This document shows, piece by piece, positions 1-6,056 of a DNA stretch of 9,649 nucleotides (position 1 is its first letter; every line of letters starts with the position of its first letter). The notes under the pieces are model-generated. The model saw nothing but the letters and a program-made list of their open reading frames with translations, searched no databases and was not told where the DNA came from. Origin of the DNA: Bryobacterales bacterium (GTDB taxonomy: Bacteria; Acidobacteriota; Terriglobia; Bryobacterales; Bryobacteraceae); contig PLMF01000261.1 in the NCBI GenBank assembly GCA_003142355.1, positions 1 to 9,649 on the forward strand. The letters run 5' to 3'. The translations under genes and the position numbers were made by a program.

Positions 1-506
1 TCGCCGGCCTGGAAACGGTTGCCGCTCATTGCCAGCAGGCGGTCGTAGTAGGCCAGGCTCTCGCGGGCCACTCCCCACACCGCCTTGGCCTGGAGCGCCT
101 GGACGAAGGCGTTGCGCAGGGTGAAGAGCAGGTTGCGCTGCTGGTCGGCCAGTTGCGAGACGGCCACGGTAGTGCCCTTTTGCGCGCTTTCCAACCGCAA
201 CTCGCGCTTGTGCGCGCGCTCGTGCAAATAGTTGGCGGAGACATAAGGAAAGGCGGAGCCCAGGGGGCGGTAAGGGTTGACGGTGAAGGGATCGAGCTGA
301 TCGAGGCCGGCGGTCATATCGGGATTGGGACGCAGGTAGGCGGTGACCTCCTGCGCCTTGGATTCGTCGATGCCGATCTGGGCGGCGCGCAGGGTCGGGT
401 TGGACGCTTCGAATTTGGCCCGCACCTCCGGCCAGGTCAGGGCCTGCTGCGCGAAACCGGCGTGGGCCAGCGCGCCCGCGACAAGAACCCATAATATGGG
501 TCGCAT
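1..506 (-). CDS. Outer-membrane efflux factor, TolC/CzcC type (N-terminal part)
   Basis: This reverse-strand frame stays open from the ATG at 506 to the window edge, giving 168 codons of an incomplete gene. It begins with a short hydrophobic signal peptide (MRPILWVLVAGALAHAGFA, likely cut before Q20). The next segment, LTWPEVRAKFEASNPTLRAA, is the classic start of the first alpha-helical repeat in outer-membrane efflux proteins. Further helical text (ESKAQEV, then RPNPDM, and a long Gln/Leu-rich helix near residues 110-150) fits the periplasmic tunnel of the TolC/CzcC/CusC family. A strong ribosome site, AGGAGGT, lies at 516-510. The gene starts 41 nt after the pump gene's stop, so it is the last visible gene of the operon. 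By family knowledge it forms the trimeric outer-membrane channel of the tripartite pump. The B-A-C order differs from the textbook czcCBA order. The 72-aa frame at 26-244 is a shadow. Confidence 0.88.
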   Translation of the reverse strand, partial: MRPILWVLVAGALAHAGFAQQALTWPEVRAKFEASNPTLRAAQIGIDESKAQEVTAYLRPNPDMTAGLDQLDPFTVNPYRPLGSAFPYVSANYLHERAHKRELRLESAQKGTTVAVSQLADQQRNLLFTLRNAFVQALQAKAVWGVARESLAYYDRLLAMSGNRFQAG

Positions 507-509
507 TTT

Positions 510-516
510 ACCTCCT
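510..516 (-). promoter_or_regulatory. Ribosome-binding site of the outer-membrane factor gene
   Basis: Read on the minus strand this is AGGAGGT, three nt before the ATG at 506 (counted from the end of the match). It is a near-perfect anti-Shine-Dalgarno match and decides the start codon. It is the strongest such site in the operon, and contrasts with the small-peptide genes, which have none. Confidence 0.75.
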
Positions 517-547
517 GAAAATCTGGGCAAGCTAAAGCATGCCCCAC

Positions 548-3500
548 CTACACCTGCAATGTGTCGCCTTCGCGCGCGGTCAGCGCGTAGAGTACCGGGG
601 CGAGGAAGACCGACAGCAGCAGCCGCGAAGCCAGCCCGCCCACGATCACGATGGCGAACGGCCTCTGCGAGTCGCTGCCGATTCCCGTGGACATGGCCGC
701 CGGCAGCAGGCCGAAACAGGCCACCAGGGCCGTCATCATAATGGGGCGCAGACGAAGCAGCGAGGCCTCGAACGTGGCCGTCACGATGTCTTTTCCTTCC
801 AGACGCAGCTTGTTGATGAAGGAATACAGAATCACGCTGGTCTGCACCGCCACCCCCATCAGGGCCACGAAGCCGAGCATGGAGGATACGCTGAAATTAG
901 TGTGGGTGAGCCGCATGGCCAGCAACCCGCCCTCCGGAAACGTTACCAGGACGCTGAAGAATATGATCAGCGGGAACTTCAGGTTCCCGTATAGCGCGAA
1001 CAGGATCATGAGGATCAGAACCACGGTCAGCGGAAGGATGATCTTCATCTGTTCGCGCGATGCCAGATACTCTTTATACTCTCCGCCCCAATCGAACTTA
1101 TAGCCCATGGGAAGTTTGACCGCCTTTTCCACCTTGCTGCGGGCCTCGCCGACGGCGCTCGCCAGGTCCCGCCCTTCCACGCTGAACTGGACGCCGATGT
1201 AGCGCGAATTCGACTCGCGGTAGATGAACGCCGCGCCGCTCTCCACGCGTACATCGGCGAACTGGCTCAGGGGCAGATGCTGGCCGTCGGGCGTGGCGAT
1301 CAGCAGGTTCTTGATGGCGTCTTCGTCGCTGCGGAACTGCTCTTGCATGCGCACCACCAGGTCGAACTGGCGCTCGCCCTGAATCACCTGAGTGGCGGCC
1401 TGGCCGCCCATGGCGGTCCCGATGAGCGTGTTGACGTCGTCCACGTTCAATCCGTAGCGCGCGAGTTTCGCCCGATCGGGAGCGATGATCAGGCTGGGCT
1501 GCCCAAGCTCGCGCACCACGGTGATCTCGGTAATGCCCGGAACTTTCGCCAGGGCGTCCCGGGTCTGCCTCGCCTTGTCCTCCAGCGTGGCCAGGTCGGA
1601 ACCGAAGATCTTGACGGCCAGGGCGCTCTTGAGCCCGGTCTCGGCTTCATCCACGGCGTCTTCGGCGGGCTGGGTGTAATTGAAAATGACGCCCGGAAAC
1701 ACCGCCAGTTTCTTCTGCACCGCCTCGATCAACTGCGGCTTGGTGCGAATCGGCCCGCTCCAGGCCTTGTCCTGGTAGGGTCTCAACCCCACGTAAAATT
1801 CGTTGTTGAAAAACCCGGTTGGGTCCGTGCCGTCATCGGGACGCCCTAGCTCGTTGGCCACCGTGGTCACCTGCGGAAAGCTCAGCAGGATGTTGCGGAT
1901 TTGGGGCGAGAGCTTGGACGCTTCCTCGAACGAGATGGTGTATGGCGCCGTGGCGCGCACCCACAGCGCGCCTTCGTCGAGGTGCGGCATGAATTCCGCG
2001 CCGATATACGGAATCAGAATCAGAGAGGCGCCGAATACGGCCAGGACCAGGGCCACCGTAACCAGCCGGTTCCGCAGGCACCATCCGAGAGCCCTCCCGT
2101 ACAGCTTCCTGCGGACCCATTCGTAGACCGGAACCTCGGGTTCGTGTACGTGCTTGCGAAGGAAAAAGGCGCACAGCACGGGCAGCAGGGTCAAAGCGCA
2201 AAGCAGAGAGCCGAGCAGCGCGAACGACATGGTGTCGGCCATGGGCTGGAACAGCCGCCCGGAAGGCCCCGTCAAAACGTAGATCGGCAGGTATCCGGCG
2301 ATGATCACCGCGATGGCGTAGAAAATGGGACGCTCCACATCGTGCGCGGCCGCCCGGATGACGTCCAGCAGGTTGAAACTCTGGCGGTAACGCGCCGCCA
2401 GTTCCCGGAAGATATTCTCCACCATCACCACCGCGCCGTCCACGATGATCCCGAAATCAATCGCGCCGATCGACAGGAGGTTGGCCGGGATGTGCCGCCA
2501 GTCCAGGCAGATAAATGAGAACAGCAAGGCAAAGGGGATGGTCACCGCCACGATCAGAGCGGTGCGCACGCTGAACAGGAATATCCCCAGGATCACCAGA
2601 ACCAGGGCCATGCCCCGCAGCAGGTTGTGTTCCACAGTGAGCGTGGTTTCCTGGATGAGCCCCTGGCGGTCGTAATACGGGACCACCTTCACGTCCGGCG
2701 GCAGCACGTTCCGGTTCAGGTCGTCGGTCATGGCCTCGACCTTCTTCAGAATCACCTGCGCCTGCTCGCCCACGCGCATCAGAATGACGCCTTCCACGGC
2801 TTCATCCTGGCGCATATATCCGAACTGGCCGAGCCGTGGCGCGTACCCGATTTCCACCTTCGCCAAGTCCTTTACATAAACCGGAATCCCGCCCTTCTCG
2901 GTCACCACGATGTTGCCGATATCCGCCGTATCGCGAACCTGTCCCAGCCCGCGGATGTAATAGAATTGCCCGCCCTGGGAATAGAAGCCGCCGCCGGAAT
3001 TGGCGTTGTTACTGCCGAGCTGCTGAAAAATCTGCGGCACGGAAACACCGTAGGCGAACAGCTTGTGGGGGTCGAGCAACACCTGGTACTGCATGGTGGT
3101 GCCGCCCAGCCCGGAATCGTCCGCCACCCCTTGTATGGAGCGATAGTGGCGCGTCAGCACCCAATCATCGATGGTCTTCAGCTCCTGCGGCGACCGATCG
3201 GGACTCTGCACCACATACCGGTAAATCAGCCCGCTGGGGCTGAACAAGGGCGAGAGGCTGGGCGTCAAACCGGAGGGCAACTGGGCTTCCCCCATGCGCT
3301 CAAACGCCTGCTCGCGCACGAAGTACGGGTCGGTCCCATACTCGAAGTTCATGGCGATAAAAGAAAGGCCGTAGCGCGAAATGGAGCGCAACGAATCCAG
3401 CTTCGGAATGCCGTTCAGCTCGATTTCGATGGGGATCGTGATCTGACGCTCGATTTCCTCGGGCGCGTGTCCGGGCCACTGCGTGATCAGCTCGACGTGG

Positions 3501-3634
3501 GGCGGCGCAAGATCGGGATAGGCGTCGATGGGCAGCTTCTGGAACGACCAGGCGCCCCAGACCATGAGGGCCAATGAAGCGACGACAATGACGAACGGCT
3601 GCCGGAGCGCGAAAGAGACTAGTTTGGCGATCAT
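548..3634 (-). CDS. czcA: Heavy-metal efflux RND pump, CzcA type
   Basis: This 1028-aa inner-membrane proton/metal antiporter is a full-length member of the heavy-metal-efflux RND family. TM1 lies near residues 12-30, and large periplasmic loops span about 35-335 and 545-860. TM blocks lie near 338-490, 525-543 and 865-1020. TM4 carries DFGIIVDGAVVMVEN at 393-407, with D393, D399 and E406 as the charged proton/cation-relay residues. By family knowledge the DFGxxxDG form marks divalent-cation pumps (Co/Zn/Cd/Ni), while CusA Cu/Ag pumps have an Ala/Gly-rich version with a Met. The region after EFMPHLDEGALW (548-559) also lacks the CusA methionine (LLYMPS type). The C-terminal block RLRPIMMTALVACFGLLPAA (961-980) is typical. 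The start follows GGAGA 12 nt after the fusion-protein stop, so the genes are translated together. The exact metal is unknown. Confidence 0.93.
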   Translation of the reverse strand: MIAKLVSFALRQPFVIVVASLALMVWGAWSFQKLPIDAYPDLAPPHVELITQWPGHAPEEIERQITIPIEIELNGIPKLDSLRSISRYGLSFIAMNFEYGTDPYFVREQAFERMGEAQLPSGLTPSLSPLFSPSGLIYRYVVQSPDRSPQELKTIDDWVLTRHYRSIQGVADDSGLGGTTMQYQVLLDPHKLFAYGVSVPQIFQQLGSNNANSGGGFYSQGGQFYYIRGLGQVRDTADIGNIVVTEKGGIPVYVKDLAKVEIGYAPRLGQFGYMRQDEAVEGVILMRVGEQAQVILKKVEAMTDDLNRNVLPPDVKVVPYYDRQGLIQETTLTVEHNLLRGMALVLVILGIFLFSVRTALIVAVTIPFALLFSFICLDWRHIPANLLSIGAIDFGIIVDGAVVMVENIFRELAARYRQSFNLLDVIRAAAHDVERPIFYAIAVIIAGYLPIYVLTGPSGRLFQPMADTMSFALLGSLLCALTLLPVLCAFFLRKHVHEPEVPVYEWVRRKLYGRALGWCLRNRLVTVALVLAVFGASLILIPYIGAEFMPHLDEGALWVRATAPYTISFEEASKLSPQIRNILLSFPQVTTVANELGRPDDGTDPTGFFNNEFYVGLRPYQDKAWSGPIRTKPQLIEAVQKKLAVFPGVIFNYTQPAEDAVDEAETGLKSALAVKIFGSDLATLEDKARQTRDALAKVPGITEITVVRELGQPSLIIAPDRAKLARYGLNVDDVNTLIGTAMGGQAATQVIQGERQFDLVVRMQEQFRSDEDAIKNLLIATPDGQHLPLSQFADVRVESGAAFIYRESNSRYIGVQFSVEGRDLASAVGEARSKVEKAVKLPMGYKFDWGGEYKEYLASREQMKIILPLTVVLILMILFALYGNLKFPLIIFFSVLVTFPEGGLLAMRLTHTNFSVSSMLGFVALMGVAVQTSVILYSFINKLRLEGKDIVTATFEASLLRLRPIMMTALVACFGLLPAAMSTGIGSDSQRPFAIVIVGGLASRLLLSVFLAPVLYALTAREGDTLQV

Positions 3635-3646
3635 CTGGTCTCCGCC

Positions 3647-4849
3647 TTATTGGATACTGCTCGCGAACTGGATGAACAGGCTGCCATCGGTCACCACGTT
3701 GTCGTGGTCCGTGAGCCCGCCGGCGATCGCCACCAGGCCGTCCTGCTCGGTCCCGATGGTTACCGGCCGCCGCGCAAACTTGCCCGGTTCCACCTGGACA
3801 TAGACCATCGGCTCGTTCTTGTCGTCGCGCAACACGGCGGAAACCGGAACTACCATAATGTTGCTCCGGCTGTTGGTGCGGATCACCGCCTCCACAAACA
3901 TGTCCTTCTTCAACAGACCTTTCGGATTCTGGGTAACGATGCGGACCGGAGTGGTGCGCGTGGCCGGGTCCACAAACGCTCCGATGTACGCCACCGTGCC
4001 CCGGAAATTCCCGTCGAAGGATGGATTGGTTTCTTCGACCGTATCGCCCACCCGAACGGTGGGCAGGTCGCGGTCGAAAACATGACCTTGCACCCAGACC
4101 GTGGAAATGTCGCTGATCATGAAACAGACGGTGACGCCGGCCTGAATCAACATGCCGGGAGAAACCATCTTCTGCACCACCACGCCGGAAATGGGCGAGC
4201 GTACCGCCAGCTCCGTGCGGATGGCCGCGCCCTGCCGTTCGGCCTGATCGATTTCCTGCGCGGCGATGCCGAAGATTTTGAGAGCTTGCAGGCTGTTCTG
4301 GACGTCCGTCGTGGAATCGTTGTAATCCGACTGGCTGCTCTCGTAATCCTTGGCCGCAATCGCGCCGAGGTCCAGCAACTCCTTCTGGCGATCCATTACG
4401 CGCTTAGTCAGGACTTCGCGGTTGCGGGCCTTGCGGTAGGCGGAGATGGCATTCGCCACATCGGGGCTGGTGACATACAGCAGGGGATCGCCCGCGGCCA
4501 CGCGCGATCCGGTATCCACCAGGATGCGGGAAATCGGGCCGTTGACCTGGGTGATGGCCTGGGTGGTGTGGTTCGCGTCCCAATCCACCGTTCCGGTGGT
4601 GCGCACGGAGATCACCCAGGAGGTTCTCCGGACCGGCACGATGCGCAGGTGCGAGAGTTGGTCCTGGGGCACCGTAAACAGGGCTGGGTCCGCAGCCTTG
4701 GCGGCATCCGTGCCCGTGCCCGTGCCTTCCACCTTCTTCAACCCGCCGCAGGCCGCCTGAAACAGGCCCGCCGCAACGAGAAGGATGGTCCCAAGAACAG
4801 AGACTATCCGGAATAGATGGACTCGAAAGCGCAACAAATGGACCGCCAT
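3647..4849 (-). CDS. czcB: Periplasmic membrane-fusion (adaptor) subunit, CzcB/HlyD type
   Basis: This 400-aa protein bridges the RND pump and the outer-membrane channel. An N-terminal hydrophobic segment (about residues 12-32) ends in LFQAACGG, a lipoprotein-like box at Cys34 with an unusual Gln at -3. A Gly/Thr-rich linker follows. The barrel-sandwich/lipoyl halves lie near 96-130 (VNGPISRILVDTGSRVAAGD) and 210-245 (VRSPISGVVVQKMVSPG). They enclose a short alpha-hairpin at about 134-205 (SAYRKARNREVLTKRVMDRQ). The beta-barrel is near 249-325 (FVDPATRTTPVRIVTQN is typical) and the membrane-proximal domain runs to the C-terminus. The start at 4849 was chosen because AAGGAGAAG lies upstream (4868-4860) and the signal segment begins here. 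The frame stays open back to 5245, but that extension overlaps the small-peptide gene and lacks family sequence. No long His-rich metal-binding N-terminus is seen. Confidence 0.9.
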   Translation of the reverse strand: MAVHLLRFRVHLFRIVSVLGTILLVAAGLFQAACGGLKKVEGTGTGTDAAKAADPALFTVPQDQLSHLRIVPVRRTSWVISVRTTGTVDWDANHTTQAITQVNGPISRILVDTGSRVAAGDPLLYVTSPDVANAISAYRKARNREVLTKRVMDRQKELLDLGAIAAKDYESSQSDYNDSTTDVQNSLQALKIFGIAAQEIDQAERQGAAIRTELAVRSPISGVVVQKMVSPGMLIQAGVTVCFMISDISTVWVQGHVFDRDLPTVRVGDTVEETNPSFDGNFRGTVAYIGAFVDPATRTTPVRIVTQNPKGLLKKDMFVEAVIRTNSRSNIMVVPVSAVLRDDKNEPMVYVQVEPGKFARRPVTIGTEQDGLVAIAGGLTDHDNVVTDGSLFIQFASSIQ

Positions 4850-4941
4850 GGCGGAAGCGCTTCTCCTTTTTCTTTTTGTCCGGTAAAACACATGGCCCGA
4901 CACCGGATTCCGGCGCCGGACCGGCAGCTCGCGATACGGAA
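4850..4941 (-). promoter_or_regulatory. Structured spacer between peptide 1 and czcB (copy 1 of a repeated element)
   Basis: This 92-nt spacer resembles the spacers after the other two peptide genes. Reading down the minus strand it shares the start CTTAGTTCC, a GC-rich core (GCCGGTCCGGCGCCGG) with a CCGG-AAT-CCGG mini-hairpin, and then GGGCCATGT at 4898-4890. That last 9-mer is identical in copy 3. It then diverges into an A-rich run ending in the czcB ribosome site. Outer pairing is weaker than in copies 2 and 3: GUUCCG beside the stop can pair with CGGAC (4882-4878) only with a bulged U. The function is inferred from the other copies. Confidence 0.5.
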
Positions 4942-5229
4942 CTAAGCGGGAGGAGCGCGCGAAGAACTCGCGGCCAGGGGTATCTCGCGGACGAGTTCGG
5001 AAACCGGGCTGGCTGCCCGCCACCCTGCCGGAGCGGCCGGCGCCAGCGCCACCGGAATACTGGGCGTCAGCAGAGCGAGCGGTCCCACGTGGCACAACAG
5101 GCAACAATGATCGGAAGCGCCGTGCTGTTCGAATTGGGATGAAAGGGCCGCGGCTTGCGCGGAGACAATGACACAGAGCAGAAGCAGAACGAAGGTGCTC
5201 CGCCGCCCAAAACCTCTCTCTTGTGCCAT
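4942..5229 (-). CDS. Small exported Cys/His-rich peptide (paralogue 1)
   Basis: This is a 95-aa protein of no family I can name with certainty. A basic N-terminus and a hydrophobic stretch (FVLLLLCVIVSAQAAA, about residues 13-28) form a signal peptide or single anchor. The metal-ligand-like core is H36, H41, C42, C43, C46 and H47 (DHCCLLCHVGPLALL). An Ala/Pro-rich tail ends in SSSRAPPA. Two paralogues lie at 5683-5970 and 8634-8924, of 95 and 96 aa, with the same core and end, which fixes the start at 5229. There is no Shine-Dalgarno; a TATGAT box ends 11 nt before the ATG. It leads the czcBAC operon. The general plan (leader, His/Cys cluster, R-A-P-P end) recalls DUF2946-type proteins found near copper receptors, but that link is from memory and tentative. 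The CxxCH string could also bind haem. Confidence 0.82.
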   Translation of the reverse strand: MAQERGFGRRSTFVLLLLCVIVSAQAAALSSQFEQHGASDHCCLLCHVGPLALLTPSIPVALAPAAPAGWRAASPVSELVREIPLAASSSRAPPA

Positions 5230-5240
5230 TGATGTTATTG

Positions 5241-5246
5241 ATCATA
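5241..5246 (-). promoter_or_regulatory. Candidate -10 box for peptide 1 / czc operon
   Basis: Read on the minus strand this is TATGAT, ending 11 nt before the ATG at 5229. The expected transcription start falls a few nt before the ATG, giving a leaderless or nearly leaderless mRNA, in line with the absence of a ribosome site. No clear -35 hexamer is seen 16-18 nt upstream (GC-rich). A weak dyad, TGAT-N7-ATCA, lies at 5230-5244 between the box and the gene. The same placement is seen for both paralogues. Confidence 0.5.
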
Positions 5247-5324
5247 CACCAATCCCACCCCCTGACGGCTGCGGCTCGGAAACGCGGTCGCGTGTGGGCG
5301 GATGGGCGCCCCCAGATGGGTCAA

Positions 5325-5344
5325 GCGTCCCACCCGGGTGACGC
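5325..5344. promoter_or_regulatory. Dyad-symmetric operator candidate
   Basis: The centre is the perfect 10-bp palindrome CACCCGGGTG (5331-5340). Symmetry continues outward as GCGTC (5325-5329) and GACGC (5340-5344) if two extra C residues on the left are bulged. It lies about 100 bp upstream of peptide 1 in the shared control region. G/C-tract dyads are used by several metal-sensing repressors, but the binding protein cannot be named and none is encoded in this window. Confidence 0.35.
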
Positions 5345-5427
5345 ACCTGTGCCGGGGGGGTGAGATTTTTATTCATGAGGTTTTAAGGTCTTATTTTTCA
5401 ATGGTTTGCCTCCGTGGTGTGTAGTTT

Positions 5428-5468
5428 TGTGACGCATCGGGAGGGCATTTTTCGCTAGTTGCGTCACA
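5428..5468. repeat. 9-bp perfect inverted repeat TGTGACGCA/TGCGTCACA
   Basis: TGTGACGCA at 5428-5436 is matched exactly by TGCGTCACA at 5460-5468, with 23 bp between. The inner GTGACGCA also occurs at 5338-5345, overlapping the neighbouring dyad. Three copies of an 8-mer within 130 bp between divergent promoters suggest binding half-sites. There is no T-run, so a terminator is unlikely. Confidence 0.45.
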
Positions 5469-5469
5469 C

Positions 5470-5493
5470 GGGCCGGGGGCCAGGGGCCAGGGG
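5470..5493 (+). other. G-quadruplex-forming motif
   Basis: Four G-runs (5470-5472, 5475-5479, 5483-5486, 5490-5493) are separated by loops CC, CCA and CCA. This fits the G3+N1-7 rule with very short loops. Part of it is a direct repeat of GGGGCCA. It sits directly after the 9-bp inverted repeat in the divergent control region. Folding and function are not shown. Confidence 0.4.
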
Positions 5494-5666
5494 TGGTGGT
5501 GGTTGGCCTCGGGTTCCGAACGATTGAGGATTGCATCGGTTCCCCCCTAATCCTGGTATAGCAGACCGAAATCGGGCTAACGGGCCTTAAAGCCCGGAAG
5601 TGATTGAAATGACTCGGAAAACTCTCGAAAAAAAATGGTGAACGGGCTGCGGGCTTTCCGGGTTCC

Positions 5667-5675
5667 TGGTATGAT
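5667..5675 (+). promoter_or_regulatory. Extended -10 promoter for peptide 2 / receptor unit
   Basis: TGGTATGAT is an extended -10 element (TGn plus TATGAT, hexamer 5670-5675) ending 7 nt before the ATG at 5683. Transcription would start at or within a nucleotide or so of the ATG, so the mRNA is predicted to be leaderless. An extended -10 does not need a good -35, and none is seen at 5647-5652. A similar TCCTGGTATA string lies upstream at 5551-5560 and could be a second, weaker site. Confidence 0.55.
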
Positions 5676-5682
5676 AATGAGC

Positions 5683-5970
5683 ATGGCACGAGGAGCGCGC
5701 TGGCGCAGGAGGGTTGTACTCGTCCTGTTCCTGCTGGCTGCCACCGTTTGTGCGCAGACTCACGCCCTCGCGTTCGAGCACCAGCATCACTCGTCCGAGC
5801 ATTGCTGTCTGCTATGCCATGTAGGACCACTACCTCTCCTGCCATCCAGCGTATCGGCGACGGCGGTGGCTCCGGTTCTTTCGACGGTCTGGCTGGCGTC
5901 GTGCGGCGGCGTCGAAACGCCCCGCGAAGCGCTGCTTTCCGCGGCCTCGAGCCGCGCCCCTCCGGCTTAG
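5683..5970 (+). CDS. Small exported Cys/His-rich peptide (paralogue 2)
   Basis: This is a 95-aa paralogue of the peptides at 4942-5229 and 8634-8924. The basic start (MARGARWRRR) is followed by a hydrophobic signal (VVLVLFLLAATVCAQTHA). Then come a His cluster (H33, H35, H36, H40) and the invariant C41-C42-L-L-C45-H46-V-G-P, followed by P-L-L. The tail keeps T-P-R-E-A-L-L and ends S-S-R-A-P-P-A. The frame is open back to an ATG at 5635, but 5683 gives the same length as the paralogues and sits just after the -10 box; ATGs at 5671 and 5677 lie inside or against that box. There is no Shine-Dalgarno. The next gene is a TonB-dependent receptor 86 nt on. A role as periplasmic metal-binding accessory or metal-responsive leader peptide is inference. 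C45 with H46 also completes a CxxCH haem-type motif. Confidence 0.82.
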   Translation: MARGARWRRRVVLVLFLLAATVCAQTHALAFEHQHHSSEHCCLLCHVGPLPLLPSSVSATAVAPVLSTVWLASCGGVETPREALLSAASSRAPPA

Positions 5971-6047
5971 TCCTTCACTCGCAAAATATGGCGGCCCGGC
6001 TCCGGCATTCGGCGCCTGGCCAAACCTTTATTGCTGTCAAGGACTAA
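5967..6047 (+). promoter_or_regulatory. Stop-to-RBS structured RNA element (copy 2)
   Basis: TTAGTCCTT (5967-5975), which includes the peptide's UAG stop, is the exact reverse complement of AAGGACTAA (6039-6047), enclosing 63 nt. The right arm abuts and partly overlaps the receptor gene's TAAGGAG site. Inside is the block GGCGGCCCGGCTCCGG (5990-6005), identical to 8938-8953, and then TGGCCA. A ribosome finishing the peptide would open the outer helix, which suggests translational coupling. Copy 3 preserves the helix with compensating changes. Confidence 0.55.
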
Positions 6048-6051
6048 GGAG
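6045..6051 (+). promoter_or_regulatory. Ribosome-binding site of the TonB-dependent receptor
   Basis: TAAGGAG with a 5-nt spacer (AAATC) before the ATG at 6057 is a good Shine-Dalgarno site. Its first three bases can pair with the stop-codon region of the upstream peptide gene, so access to it may depend on translation of that peptide. Confidence 0.7.
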
Positions 6052-6056
6052 AAATC

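Larger units (their letters stand above)
5230..5682. other. Divergent intergenic region with repeats, no gene supported
   Basis: About 450 bp lie between the minus-strand efflux operon and the plus-strand receptor unit. I see no convincing gene. The 158-aa minus frame at 5369-5845 overlaps peptide 2 in antisense, has no ribosome site and has no recognisable domain. The region contains the dyad at 5325-5344, GTGACGCA sites at 5338-5345 and 5429-5436 with the inverted form at 5460-5467, a G-run cluster at 5470-5493, and a near-palindrome CGGGCCTTAAAGCCCG at 5581-5596. An AT-rich patch at about 5365-5402 includes TTGAAA on the minus strand (5401-5396) and could be part of a distal promoter for the efflux operon, but no good -10 partner is seen. 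Confidence 0.6.

Noticed and set aside
2627..3577. 316-aa plus-strand open frame (and similar frames at 3650-4816 and 1277-1849)
   Set aside because: Opposite-strand shadows of the pump and adaptor genes, which have clear family motifs along the same stretches.
548..3634. Naming the pump CusA (copper/silver)
   Set aside because: The TM4 signature is DFGxxxDG with three acidic residues, and the CusA periplasmic methionine is absent.
4850..5245. A 132-residue N-terminal extension of the adaptor gene back to 5245
   Set aside because: It overlaps the peptide 1 gene in another frame, lacks adaptor-family sequence, and the signal segment and ribosome site support the start at 4849.
5428..5468. 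Rho-independent terminator at the 9-bp inverted repeat
   Set aside because: The 23-bp loop is long, there is no T-run after the right arm, and both flanking genes point away from it.
5635..5682. Upstream ATG at 5635 for peptide 2, giving 111 aa
   Set aside because: It would place a -10 box inside the gene and break the 95/95/96-aa length agreement of the paralogues; the signal peptide begins at 5683.
5369..5845. 158-aa minus-strand open frame
   Set aside because: Antisense to peptide 2, crosses the repeats of the control region, no ribosome site and no domain; composition looks like chance in GC-rich DNA.
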